From positions 1 through 47,983 of the forward strand of contig NZ_FWXD01000027.1 in the NCBI RefSeq assembly GCF_900176275.1: a stretch of DNA of 47,983 nt. Reading direction: 5' to 3'. Positions 36,850 through 44,484 of this stretch are shown here, piece after piece. Origin of the DNA: Andreprevotia lacus DSM 23236 (GTDB taxonomy: Bacteria > Pseudomonadota > Gammaproteobacteria > Burkholderiales > Chitinibacteraceae). Position 1 is the stretch's first letter. Each line of letters opens with the position of its first letter. The notes below the pieces were generated by a model. The model made no database searches. It was not told the origin of the DNA and saw nothing but the letters and a program-made list of their open reading frames with translations. The position numbers were made by a program, and so were the translations under genes.

Positions 36850-37716
36850 GTGCGTATCGCTTATCTGATCCTCGCGCATGACCAGCCGGCCCAACTGGGC
36901 CGCTTGGTGGCGCGGCTGCTTGCGCCGGGTGTGAGCTTCCATCTGCATATCGACGCCAATACGCCGGATGGCAAGTTTGCCGCAATGCAGGCAGCCATGC
37001 CGGCCGATGCCGATGTGTGCTTTGTGGCACGCCAGCGTTGCCGCTGGGGCGGTTTTTCGCTGGTGGCGGCCACGCTGGCGTTGCTTGAATCCGCGCTCGC
37101 GCGCGATGCCGACTGGCTGGTACTGCTGTCGGGGCAGGATTACCCGCTCAAGTCGCATGCCGCTATCGTGGCCCGGCTTGCTGCCGATGATGTTGCGGCC
37201 CATATCGATAGCCGCAGCGCTGCCGAATTCGACGTGCGCTACCGCTGGCAGGCCTGGCATTTCGAGTTCTTCAATCGGCACCCGTTCAACCGTGTCTGGC
37301 AAAAGCTGCAGCGTGTCGCCAACAAGCTGGGCTTGGTGCGCCGGCTGCCCGCACCGTTGCGCGAAATGCGCGCCGGGTCGCAATGGTGGTGCATGCGCGC
37401 CGATGCCGCGCGGGCGGTGCAGGCTTTTGTTGCCGCCAACCCGCAGGTGATCCGCTTCTTCCGGACCACGCTGGTGCCAGACGAGGCATTTTTCCAGACC
37501 GTGCTGGCCCATGCCTTGCGGGCCGATCAGATACAGACTGACAATCTGCGCTATCTGCAATGGCAACCGGGGGCGTGGTCACCGCGTACTTTTGATGACG
37601 GTGATCTGCCGGCACTGCAGGCCAGCCCGGCCTTGTTTGCGCGCAAGTTCGCGCCGGATGGTGAATTATCCGCCCGGCTTGATGCCGCACTCGCCAGCGC
37701 AGGCGCAAGCCGGTAA
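36850..37716 (+). CDS. GT14-like (core-2/I-branching type) glycosyltransferase
   Basis: 288 aa, GTG start at 36850, 18 bp after obgE. The N-terminus MRIAYLILAHDQPAQLGRLV, then WLVLLSGQDYPLKS, and GSQWWCMRADAARAV are signature segments of the GT14 'Branch' family in bacteria, where members modify surface glycans. PDEAFFQTVL contains the likely catalytic Glu region. No signal peptide. No other glycan genes adjoin it, so acceptor and role are unknown; it may be co-transcribed with obgE or with the condensin-like genes that start 11 bp later. Confidence 0.8.
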   Translation: MRIAYLILAHDQPAQLGRLVARLLAPGVSFHLHIDANTPDGKFAAMQAAMPADADVCFVARQRCRWGGFSLVAATLALLESALARDADWLVLLSGQDYPLKSHAAIVARLAADDVAAHIDSRSAAEFDVRYRWQAWHFEFFNRHPFNRVWQKLQRVANKLGLVRRLPAPLREMRAGSQWWCMRADAARAVQAFVAANPQVIRFFRTTLVPDEAFFQTVLAHALRADQIQTDNLRYLQWQPGAWSPRTFDDGDLPALQASPALFARKFAPDGELSARLDAALASAGASR

Positions 37717-37727
37717 TCTTACGTTCA

Positions 37728-39002
37728 ATGCAAACTCCGACTCACAATTTCGCCGCTGATTCGGCGCTGGATGATTTTTTCCAGCCCGGCTTTGACCCGC
37801 GTGACCTTGGTCCGCTGGCCGGGCTGCTGCGCGCCAAGCCCTACCTCGATGCGCTGATCACCTTGTTCCGTGGCGGCGAAGATGAAGTGCTGGTGCGCCT
37901 GTTGATGCTGCGCGAAATCGGCGCGCGCGCCGATGCGCCGCGCTGGAGCCCGCAAGAGCTGGATGCGCACTTTGCCTACATCAACCCGATCAAGCGCGAC
38001 ACGGTGCTCAAGCGCCTGCGCGATAACGGCCTGCTGGTGTGGGACAGCGATGACGCGCTGTATTCGCTGAGCGAGCCGGGCCGCGTGGCGCTGGCCGCCG
38101 TTGGCACGCTGACGCAGTTTGCCGATGGCGATGCCGAGCTGGGCTATCTGACTGCACAGGTGGCTGCCGGGCAGGCGCTGGGCAACATCGCGCCGGAAAT
38201 GCTGCAGCACTTGCTGGCGCGGTTGAACGAGCTGCATGGCAACTTTGCCGATGCGCTCGAATCGCAATCCGAATTCCAGATTCGCCAGGCACGTGCCAAG
38301 CTCGACAGCGTATGGCGCTGGGTGGAAAAAGGCACCGATGTCATCAGGCAGGTGCTGGCCGACGACGATGGCGACCGCCAAGTGCAGCAAGTGGCACAGG
38401 CCATTGCACTGGCACAGGGCCGCATGTTGCGCATGACCGGCGTATTCCAGCGCCGGCTGGCCGAGCTGGCTGCCCAGCGCGTGCACCTGGGGCAATCCGG
38501 GTTGACCTCGACCAATGTCGCCGACTGGCTGCGCGGGCGCAGCCAGGAGCAACTGGCCGCGCTGGGGCGTGATCTGCTCAGCTTCCACCCTGAGCCGCCG
38601 CTGGTGGTGTCGGACATTCTGCTCGACGTGACCGAGTTTGAATTGCTGGAGCGCGAGCGCGATACGCAGACCGAATCGGTGCTGCCGACGTCTGAACTGG
38701 CCCAGTCGGTCAGTGCGGTAGAGGCAGAACGCCTGCTGCTGGCCGAGGAATTGTTCGATTTCCTGAAAGACGTGCGCATCGATACTGCGCTGGCCGATGC
38801 CGTGCTGGCAGATACCTACCCGGAAACGGCCTACCGTCTGTCGCTGTTGTCGCTGCTGGGCGATGCCGATGCGGCGCTGGAGCAGAGCGTGGTGGCGGAT
38901 ATCGTCAAGCTGCCGCTGCGGCTGGCCACCGATGATGCGGTGGATGAACTCGATCATCCTGAGGTGGCGTCGCTGACGCGCGGCAGGTTGATTCCGCGAT
39001 AA
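37728..39002 (+). CDS. Putative kleisin subunit of an SMC complex (MksF-like)
   Basis: 424 aa, all-helical in appearance, acidic. Residues about 65-125 form a winged-helix candidate (RWSPQELDAHFAYINPIKRDTVLKRLRDNGLLVW) followed by long helices, including a coiled-coil-like segment near 160-260; a second winged-helix-like region lies at the end (ETAYRLSLLSLLGD). This layout and the position before a KITE-like and an SMC gene match MukF/MksF/JetA kleisins. Sequence alone would not identify it. ATG 37728 has no evident Shine-Dalgarno. Confidence 0.6.
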   Translation: MQTPTHNFAADSALDDFFQPGFDPRDLGPLAGLLRAKPYLDALITLFRGGEDEVLVRLLMLREIGARADAPRWSPQELDAHFAYINPIKRDTVLKRLRDNGLLVWDSDDALYSLSEPGRVALAAVGTLTQFADGDAELGYLTAQVAAGQALGNIAPEMLQHLLARLNELHGNFADALESQSEFQIRQARAKLDSVWRWVEKGTDVIRQVLADDDGDRQVQQVAQAIALAQGRMLRMTGVFQRRLAELAAQRVHLGQSGLTSTNVADWLRGRSQEQLAALGRDLLSFHPEPPLVVSDILLDVTEFELLERERDTQTESVLPTSELAQSVSAVEAERLLLAEELFDFLKDVRIDTALADAVLADTYPETAYRLSLLSLLGDADAALEQSVVADIVKLPLRLATDDAVDELDHPEVASLTRGRLIPR

Positions 39003-39084
39003 GGCACGATGGTGTCACAGCGGGGATATAAAATAGGCAACGAAGGACCAGTGCCGGATCAAACGGGCTGGCAGGACAGACAAG

Positions 39085-39735
39085 ATGGGCTTACTCGACG
39101 AACTGAAGAAACAGGCGGAATCCGCCGCAGCCAACGACAGCGATGCCAAGGCACGCCTGCGCGCCAATATCGAGCAGATCGATGAAGCGCTACGTCAGGT
39201 CTTCGCTTATCTGGACGAGCTGGTGCCGCAACTGCGTACCATCAAGCCCAGCAACCCGCATACCTTCAAGGCGTGGAGCGCAGGGGAATGGACGCAGCTG
39301 GCGTTCGAGAACTGCGCGGTCAATTTCCGCCGCGAGAAGATCGACGACGTCGAGTGGGTGCACCTGGTCGAGTTTGCCCTTGGCTGGCGCGCGCCGCGCC
39401 CGCTGCAAGTGTCGTTCGGCAGCCAGGTCGAGGCGCAATTCCTCAAGGACCGGCTGTGGCAACTGGGCTGCAAGCTGGAAGAAAAGATCACCCGCGCCTC
39501 GGATCAGCGTTTCCAGCGCTCGGCGATCACCGTCGAGCCCAAGCTGATCACGCGTTTCCGCTTCGAGGCACAGTTCGAGGCCGGCAAGATCCAGCTCACC
39601 GTGCGCAATCTCGACCAGTTGCACGAAGACGTGCTGCTGCTCACCCCGGCCGAGTGCAACCACACGCTGTGCGAAGAGCTGGCCAAGACCTTGCTGGGCC
39701 GCCCCAGCCAGATCAACGCCTTGCTCAAGCGCTGA
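39085..39735 (+). CDS. Unknown 216-aa protein in the condensin-like cluster
   Basis: Not recognised. The N-terminal ~55 residues are helical and charged (ELKKQAESAAANDSDAKARL...IEQIDEALRQ). The remainder is mixed alpha/beta with aromatic residues in KAWSAGEWTQLAF, VEWVHLVEFALGWRAPRP and a beta-rich RFRFEAQFEAGKIQLTVRN. No signal peptide or membrane helix, so cytoplasmic. Weak AGGAC site before ATG 39085. It sits 82 bp after the putative kleisin and 197 bp before the KITE-like gene; that gap is GC-rich and holds nothing I can identify. Position suggests a partner of the SMC complex. Confidence 0.75.
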   Translation: MGLLDELKKQAESAAANDSDAKARLRANIEQIDEALRQVFAYLDELVPQLRTIKPSNPHTFKAWSAGEWTQLAFENCAVNFRREKIDDVEWVHLVEFALGWRAPRPLQVSFGSQVEAQFLKDRLWQLGCKLEEKITRASDQRFQRSAITVEPKLITRFRFEAQFEAGKIQLTVRNLDQLHEDVLLLTPAECNHTLCEELAKTLLGRPSQINALLKR

Positions 39736-39932
39736 GCGCGAGGGCCGCTGCGGCGGGGCCGGCTTCGCACCCCTTGCCGGGGCGGTGTTCCCCTGCCGTC
39801 TGTGGCGTTCGGCCACGGCATGCGCTGTTGCTTATCCGGTGCATGGGCTGGCGCTTTTCATCCGGCCCCGCGCTGCATAACATACTCTGAGTGTTCCCGG
39901 CCGCCACTAGCGCGGCCACCATCGGGCAAGTC

Positions 39933-40619
39933 ATGGATCAAGCTTTGAATATTCTGGTGGCGCGCCTGCTGGCGCACCGCTTCATCCCCCGCCGCGACCC
40001 GCTGGCGCGCCGCGCGCTGATCGACGAAACGTTCCGCGCCAGCCTCGACCACCGGCTGGAGGAATGCGGGCTGCTGTTGCTGGAGAACCCCTATGCCGAG
40101 CATATTGCCGTTGGCCTCAAGCCCGAGATGGAAGAGTGGGTATTTGGCGAGGGCGACAACTGGCTCAGCAACAATATGGGCTTGCCGCGCGATGCGATCG
40201 CGCTGCTGGTGGTGGTGTGGGCGCTGATCATTCTGCCCAAGCGCGAGCGGCAGATTGCCCGTGCCGAGCGCAGCGGCGATACCCAGTCGGACATGTTTGG
40301 TGCCGAAAAGCCCATCGCACATGGCGAGGAGATGGCGCCGGGCGTGCCCGAGGATGCCATCTATGCCGATTTCGGCAAGAAGCTGGGCGGCAAGGCGCGC
40401 TTTTCGATGAACCTGGGCCAGCTGGCCAAACTGGGCTTCGTCATCCGCCGCAACAAGCTGATTCATGAAGGCCCGCTGCTCGATCTGATGATCGACTACG
40501 CCAGGCTGGCGCCGCGCATCATCGAAGGCGCACTGGGCGAGGTGCTACAGCTGTCGGGCACGCAGATTGCCGTTGAACCGGTGACCGAAGACCTGCTCGA
40601 TGCAATCAATGATGACTGA
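39933..40619 (+). CDS. Putative KITE subunit of an SMC complex (MksE-like)
   Basis: 228 aa from ATG 39933 (a GTG at 39891 would add 14 residues without better signals). The N-terminal half resembles winged-helix MukE/MksE/JetB proteins (LVARLLAHRFIPRRDPLARRALIDETFR). The C-terminal half has a second winged-helix candidate (FSMNLGQLAKLGFVIRRNKLIHEGPLLDLMIDY). A middle hydrophobic stretch (AIALLVVVWALIIL) is probably a buried helix. KITE proteins bind the kleisin as dimers in SMC-kleisin complexes. The stop overlaps the acetyltransferase start. Assignment rests on size, layout and neighbours. Confidence 0.6.
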   Translation: MDQALNILVARLLAHRFIPRRDPLARRALIDETFRASLDHRLEECGLLLLENPYAEHIAVGLKPEMEEWVFGEGDNWLSNNMGLPRDAIALLVVVWALIILPKRERQIARAERSGDTQSDMFGAEKPIAHGEEMAPGVPEDAIYADFGKKLGGKARFSMNLGQLAKLGFVIRRNKLIHEGPLLDLMIDYARLAPRIIEGALGEVLQLSGTQIAVEPVTEDLLDAINDD

Positions 40620-41163
40620 CGTCATCAGCCTGCGCGCGGCCGAGCCGCTGGATGCGCTGTTCTGGGCGCAGTTGCGTGCCCAGCCTTGTGCGCAGCCCTA
40701 TATGCCCTTTGCCACCGCCACGCCCGGCCAGCTGTCCGACCGCCTGCGCGCATGTGCGCCACATATTGATGTGCATGATGACGCCGAGCTGCGCCGCATT
40801 GTCGTCGTCAATGGGGTTCCCGCCGGCATGCTGGGTGCGGTGGATCGTTCGCCGCAAATGGCCAGCGCCGAGCTGTCCTACCAGATATGCAGTCAGTACC
40901 AGCGGCGCGGCATTGCCACGCAGGCGCTGCGCCTGTTCGTGCAGGCGCTGTTTGCGGCCGGCTACCGCCGCTTGTATGCCACCGTGTCGGTGGATAACCA
41001 GCCTTCGCGCGCGCTGCTGGCACGGCTGGGTTTCCAGGTCGAGGGCTGTTTGCGCCAGCATTACGTGATCGACGGCCGGGCCGTCGACCAGATGATTTAT
41101 GGCTTGCTCTGTAGCGAATCGCCGTTGGCGAAGCGCGCGGCAAGCCAGTTTAAGGAAGTGTGA
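40609..41163 (+). CDS. GNAT family N-acetyltransferase embedded in the condensin-like cluster
   Basis: 184 aa, RimJ/RimL-like GNAT. The acetyl-CoA pyrophosphate loop is QYQRRGIATQAL (Q/RxxGxA), preceded by the beta4 strand AELSYQI and followed by LYATVSVDNQPSRALLARLGFQVEG, the typical motif B region. Starts at 40600, 40609 and 40612 are possible; 40609/40612 overlap the KITE-like gene's stop. Its own stop overlaps the SMC gene's ATG (TGATG), so it is probably co-translated with both condensin subunits. Substrate unknown; protein acetylation of an SMC partner is a speculative option. Confidence 0.82.
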   Translation: MMTDVISLRAAEPLDALFWAQLRAQPCAQPYMPFATATPGQLSDRLRACAPHIDVHDDAELRRIVVVNGVPAGMLGAVDRSPQMASAELSYQICSQYQRRGIATQALRLFVQALFAAGYRRLYATVSVDNQPSRALLARLGFQVEGCLRQHYVIDGRAVDQMIYGLLCSESPLAKRAASQFKEV

Positions 41164-43982
41164 TGTTCCAGATTCGCGAACTCGAAATGGTGCACTGGGA
41201 TTTCTGGCGCGCAATCCGCGTGCCGCTCGATGCCCAGATCGTCACCATTGTCGGCCCCAATGGCTCGGGCAAGACTACCTTGCTCGATGCGCTGCGTACC
41301 TTGCTGGCACTCAAGTGCTCGGGCCGCCGCGATTACAAGCGCTATGTGCGCAACAACCGCGAGAACTACGCCTGGCTGCGTGGCGTGGTGAACAACCCGC
41401 GCCGGCAGGGGGGCGGGTTGTTTCCCTATCTGTTCTTTCCGGCTACCAGTGATGAAGTCACGCTGTTTTGCCGCATCCGCAAGCAAGGCGGGGACTGGAT
41501 GCGTCAATACGCCATTGCCGAAGGCAATGTCATGCTGGATGCCGAGACCGAAAGCAAGGTGCAGTGGCTGGGCGTGAACGAATACAAACGCCGGCTGGAG
41601 CAGGCCGGCCTGACACCGGCGATTGCCGAGGTGCTGGCGCTGGAGCAGGGCGATACCGACAAGCTGTGCGAATACAGCCCCAAGGCTTTGCTGGAGCTGG
41701 TGTTCCAGGTGTTTGGCGACAAGGAGGTACTCGACCACTACAGCGAAACCAAGCTACGCCTGAAAGAGGCCGAGGCCGAGCTGGGCAAGCTGGAGCAACA
41801 GCTGTCGCAACTGGGGCTGGATGTCGAGCGCCTCAGGTTGCGCAGCAACAGTTATGCCGAGTGGCGCGCGCTGCAGGACGATATCGAGCAGCTGGAGCAA
41901 CAAGCTGTACCCGCATTGCGCTATGTCGAGCAATGGGAAAGCCTGCGAGGTTATATCAATCAGTTCAAGGGTAGCCGGCGCGGCCTCAAGCAAAAGCAGG
42001 ACGAGCTGGACCTGATCGATGCCGAGTTCCGCACGGTCGAGCAACAGCAGCAGCAGGTGCTGGATGACGAGCAGGCCGCGCGACGTGAGTACGACGAGGC
42101 CTTTGCCGCCTTCCAGTCGGCACGCGATGCCGCGCGCGACAGCGAAAAAACCTTGAAAGAAGCCGAGCGGCTGCGCCAGCTGGCCGAGCTGGAACACGGT
42201 GCCGATGCCGTCGCGCTGAACGACGCGCTGGGCAAGAAGAAAGATGCGGCAGCCCAGCTCAAGCACGCTATCCGCGCCATGAAGGATGAGCGTCAGCAGC
42301 TGTCCGAAGCGCAATTCGCGCTGCAGCAGGGCCGCCAGCCCCATCCGGACTTCGTGCGCACCATGCGCGCCGCGCTGGATGAGGCCGGTATTGCCCACCA
42401 ACTGCTGACCGAGATCGTCGAAGTGCGCGACAACAGCTGGCAGGATGCGGTCGAGGCGCTGTTGGCACCCTATCGGCACATCATCCTGCTCAACCGCGCC
42501 AGCGACCGTGCCCGCGCGTGGGAAATCGGCCAGCAGCTGCGTTTTCGCCATTTCATCGTGCCCGAGCGCGAGGCGGCGGGGGCGGCAGCGCCCAACAGCA
42601 TTCTCGAAATCGTTGACTTCAAGGCCGATGCACCGGGCTGGCTGGTGGGCTTGCTCAACCGCACCGGGCGCGCCAAATCGGTAGCCGATGGCAACAGGAT
42701 GGACGGCGACTGGATCACCCGCGACGGTTTTCACAAGGAACGCCGGGGCGCGCGCGATATCTCGGCCAAGCCGGGCGACTATGCCTTCGGTGAAGCGGCG
42801 CGCCATGCGCGGCTGGCCGAAGTGAGCCGCCGCCTGCGCGATCTGAACGAGCACGTGCTGCGCGACGAGGGCCGGCTGCAGGAACTGGAGCGCGAAGTCT
42901 CCGGCCTCACCCAGTCGCTGATGGGCATGCAGGCCGTGGTGCAGCTGGCTGCACGGCAGGATGAGTTTGCCGCCGTGGCCGAGCGCTTTCCGGAAGAGGA
43001 GCAGCGTGCGCAGCAGGCGGGCGCAGCGCTGGCTGCTACGCAGGCCGCCTGGGAAGAAACACGCAACGCGCGCGAGGACGGCCGCATCCGCTATGAAAAA
43101 CTCAAGGACCAGCGTGGCCGCCTGGATGGCCAGGTCAATGTGCTGATCGAACAGCTGTCGCGCCAGCGCGATGAGCAAAGCCGTTTGATCCGCAGTCTGC
43201 GCAATACCAAGGCAGGCTTGCCGGCCGAGATGGCCAAGCCGGCTGCACTGCGTGAACTGAAGGAGAAGTACGGCGGTTCGCGAGAAGTACTGCACATGAT
43301 CGAGCATGAGCGTGCGCGCTTGGCCGGGGGTGATTGGGAAACCGATCCGACCATCCTCGCCCGGCGCGACAAGCTGGCCGGCGATTACGATGCGCTCGAA
43401 CGCGATACCCAGGTACACCGCAACGAGGTGTTGCGCACCGGCGCGCTGACCGATGAAGCGCGTGCGGCCTATATCAACAAGCTGCGTGCCACCGTGCGCG
43501 CCTACGGCCGCAACGTGAAGCGGCTGGGTGAGCTGGCCGGCATCGATGTCGAACTCGACTTGCCACAGCTCGACAATGACGATCTGACCCTGGCGCAGGC
43601 CGGCTTGTCGGCCCGCTTCAACTTCGACCAGAAGGGTATGATGGGGCTGAACGACGGCGAAGCATCCGGCGGCCAGCAGGTGATGAAGTCGCTGATCCTG
43701 CTGATCGGCCTGATGATGGACGACGCCAACCCGTCCGGCTTCGTGTTCATCGACGAGCCGTTTGCGCATCTGGACATTTTCAACATCGACCGCGTGGGTG
43801 GCTTCCTCAAGGCCACGCAGGCGCAGTACCTGATCACCACGCCATTGACGCACAATACCAATGTCTACGGTCCGTCCGAGCTGACGCTGACCACGCGCAA
43901 GAAACAGGCCGGCGAACAATGGGCGCCGGTGATCGCGCAAACGCGCCGCCGCGTACGCGCCGCTGAAACAACGACCGGCTGA
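41163..43982 (+). CDS. SMC-like ATPase (MksB-like, 939 aa)
   Basis: Walker A GPNGSGKTT (31-39) lies in an N-terminal ABC head, followed by a first coiled coil (about 175-400), a hinge-like globular domain (about 405-545) and a second coiled coil (about 550-780). The C-terminal head has the signature GEASGGQQVMKSLILL (near 828) and Walker B FVFIDEPFAHLD (near 858). The hinge contains DNSWQDAVEALLAPY and DGDWITRDGFHKERRG, reminiscent of SMC-type hinges. It is much shorter than MukB and near the size I recall for MksB. The signature SGGQQ differs from canonical LSGGQ. Predicted to entrap DNA with the kleisin and KITE proteins encoded upstream. Confidence 0.85.
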   Translation: MFQIRELEMVHWDFWRAIRVPLDAQIVTIVGPNGSGKTTLLDALRTLLALKCSGRRDYKRYVRNNRENYAWLRGVVNNPRRQGGGLFPYLFFPATSDEVTLFCRIRKQGGDWMRQYAIAEGNVMLDAETESKVQWLGVNEYKRRLEQAGLTPAIAEVLALEQGDTDKLCEYSPKALLELVFQVFGDKEVLDHYSETKLRLKEAEAELGKLEQQLSQLGLDVERLRLRSNSYAEWRALQDDIEQLEQQAVPALRYVEQWESLRGYINQFKGSRRGLKQKQDELDLIDAEFRTVEQQQQQVLDDEQAARREYDEAFAAFQSARDAARDSEKTLKEAERLRQLAELEHGADAVALNDALGKKKDAAAQLKHAIRAMKDERQQLSEAQFALQQGRQPHPDFVRTMRAALDEAGIAHQLLTEIVEVRDNSWQDAVEALLAPYRHIILLNRASDRARAWEIGQQLRFRHFIVPEREAAGAAAPNSILEIVDFKADAPGWLVGLLNRTGRAKSVADGNRMDGDWITRDGFHKERRGARDISAKPGDYAFGEAARHARLAEVSRRLRDLNEHVLRDEGRLQELEREVSGLTQSLMGMQAVVQLAARQDEFAAVAERFPEEEQRAQQAGAALAATQAAWEETRNAREDGRIRYEKLKDQRGRLDGQVNVLIEQLSRQRDEQSRLIRSLRNTKAGLPAEMAKPAALRELKEKYGGSREVLHMIEHERARLAGGDWETDPTILARRDKLAGDYDALERDTQVHRNEVLRTGALTDEARAAYINKLRATVRAYGRNVKRLGELAGIDVELDLPQLDNDDLTLAQAGLSARFNFDQKGMMGLNDGEASGGQQVMKSLILLIGLMMDDANPSGFVFIDEPFAHLDIFNIDRVGGFLKATQAQYLITTPLTHNTNVYGPSELTLTTRKKQAGEQWAPVIAQTRRRVRAAETTTG

Positions 43983-44005
43983 AATGCCGGCAAGGAGCAA
44001 GCCGC

Positions 44006-44356
44006 ATGACCGCTGACGAATTCCGTGCCTGCTGCGCCGCCCTGCCGGGGGCGACCATGGACATCAAGTGGGAACACAACGAGGTCTACTCGGTGGGGGA
44101 CAAGATGTTTGCCATGCTTGGCCTCATCAGCGGCAATGTCGGCTTCAAGGTAGACCCGGCACGCTTTCTGGAGCTGACCGATCTGCCTGGCGTTCGCCCC
44201 GCGCCGTATCTGGCGCGCTATCACTGGATTTCGCTGGCGCACCCGGGCGTGTTGCCGGTGGCAGACCTGGCTGCGCTGGTCGGCGAGTCCTATGCCTTGG
44301 TGCGCGCCAGGCTGCCGGCCGGGGTACGCAAGGCGCTGCCGCCCCACGCGGCGTAA
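44006..44356 (+). CDS. MmcQ/YjbR family protein
   Basis: 116 aa. It begins [22 protein letters not shown] and contains [16 protein letters not shown] and the C-terminal YHWISL region with [10 protein letters not shown], the conserved run of MmcQ/YjbR proteins (a small double-wing fold resembling DNA-binding domains, function unproven). AAGGAG precedes ATG 44006 by about 9 bp. It follows the SMC gene by 23 bp and may be co-transcribed. It is not similar in size or motifs to JetD. Confidence 0.85.
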   Translation: MTADEFRACCAALPGATMDIKWEHNEVYSVGDKMFAMLGLISGNVGFKVDPARFLELTDLPGVRPAPYLARYHWISLAHPGVLPVADLAALVGESYALVRARLPAGVRKALPPHAA

Positions 44357-44470
44357 GCGAGGCAGCAAGGGGCGGTAGCCCTCGGGCCGGAGCGCAACCC
44401 GCCCCGGCGATATTGCAAACATGGCAGTATCTTCTTTCTTTCTTGTTTTATCATGATTGCATATCAAGAA

Positions 44471-44484
44471 AGGAGAAGGTCTTG
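44471..44484 (+). promoter_or_regulatory. Shine-Dalgarno and TTG start of the chemoreceptor gene
   Basis: AGGAGAAGG at 44471-44479 precedes TTG 44482-44484. The frame stays open far upstream through the YjbR-like gene, but only this start has a ribosome site and yields a receptor-like N-terminus. A pyrimidine-rich tract (about 44431-44450) lies just upstream. Confidence 0.75.

Noticed and set aside
41754-44000. A 748-codon open frame on the minus strand, antisense to the SMC gene
   Set aside because: The plus-strand SMC gene has all ATPase motifs; the antisense frame is a composition shadow.
37728-44356. Calling the cluster a canonical Wadjet (JetABCD) system
   Set aside because: No JetD-like TOPRIM nuclease gene adjoins; the next gene is a 116-aa YjbR-like protein and the SMC is shorter than typical JetC.
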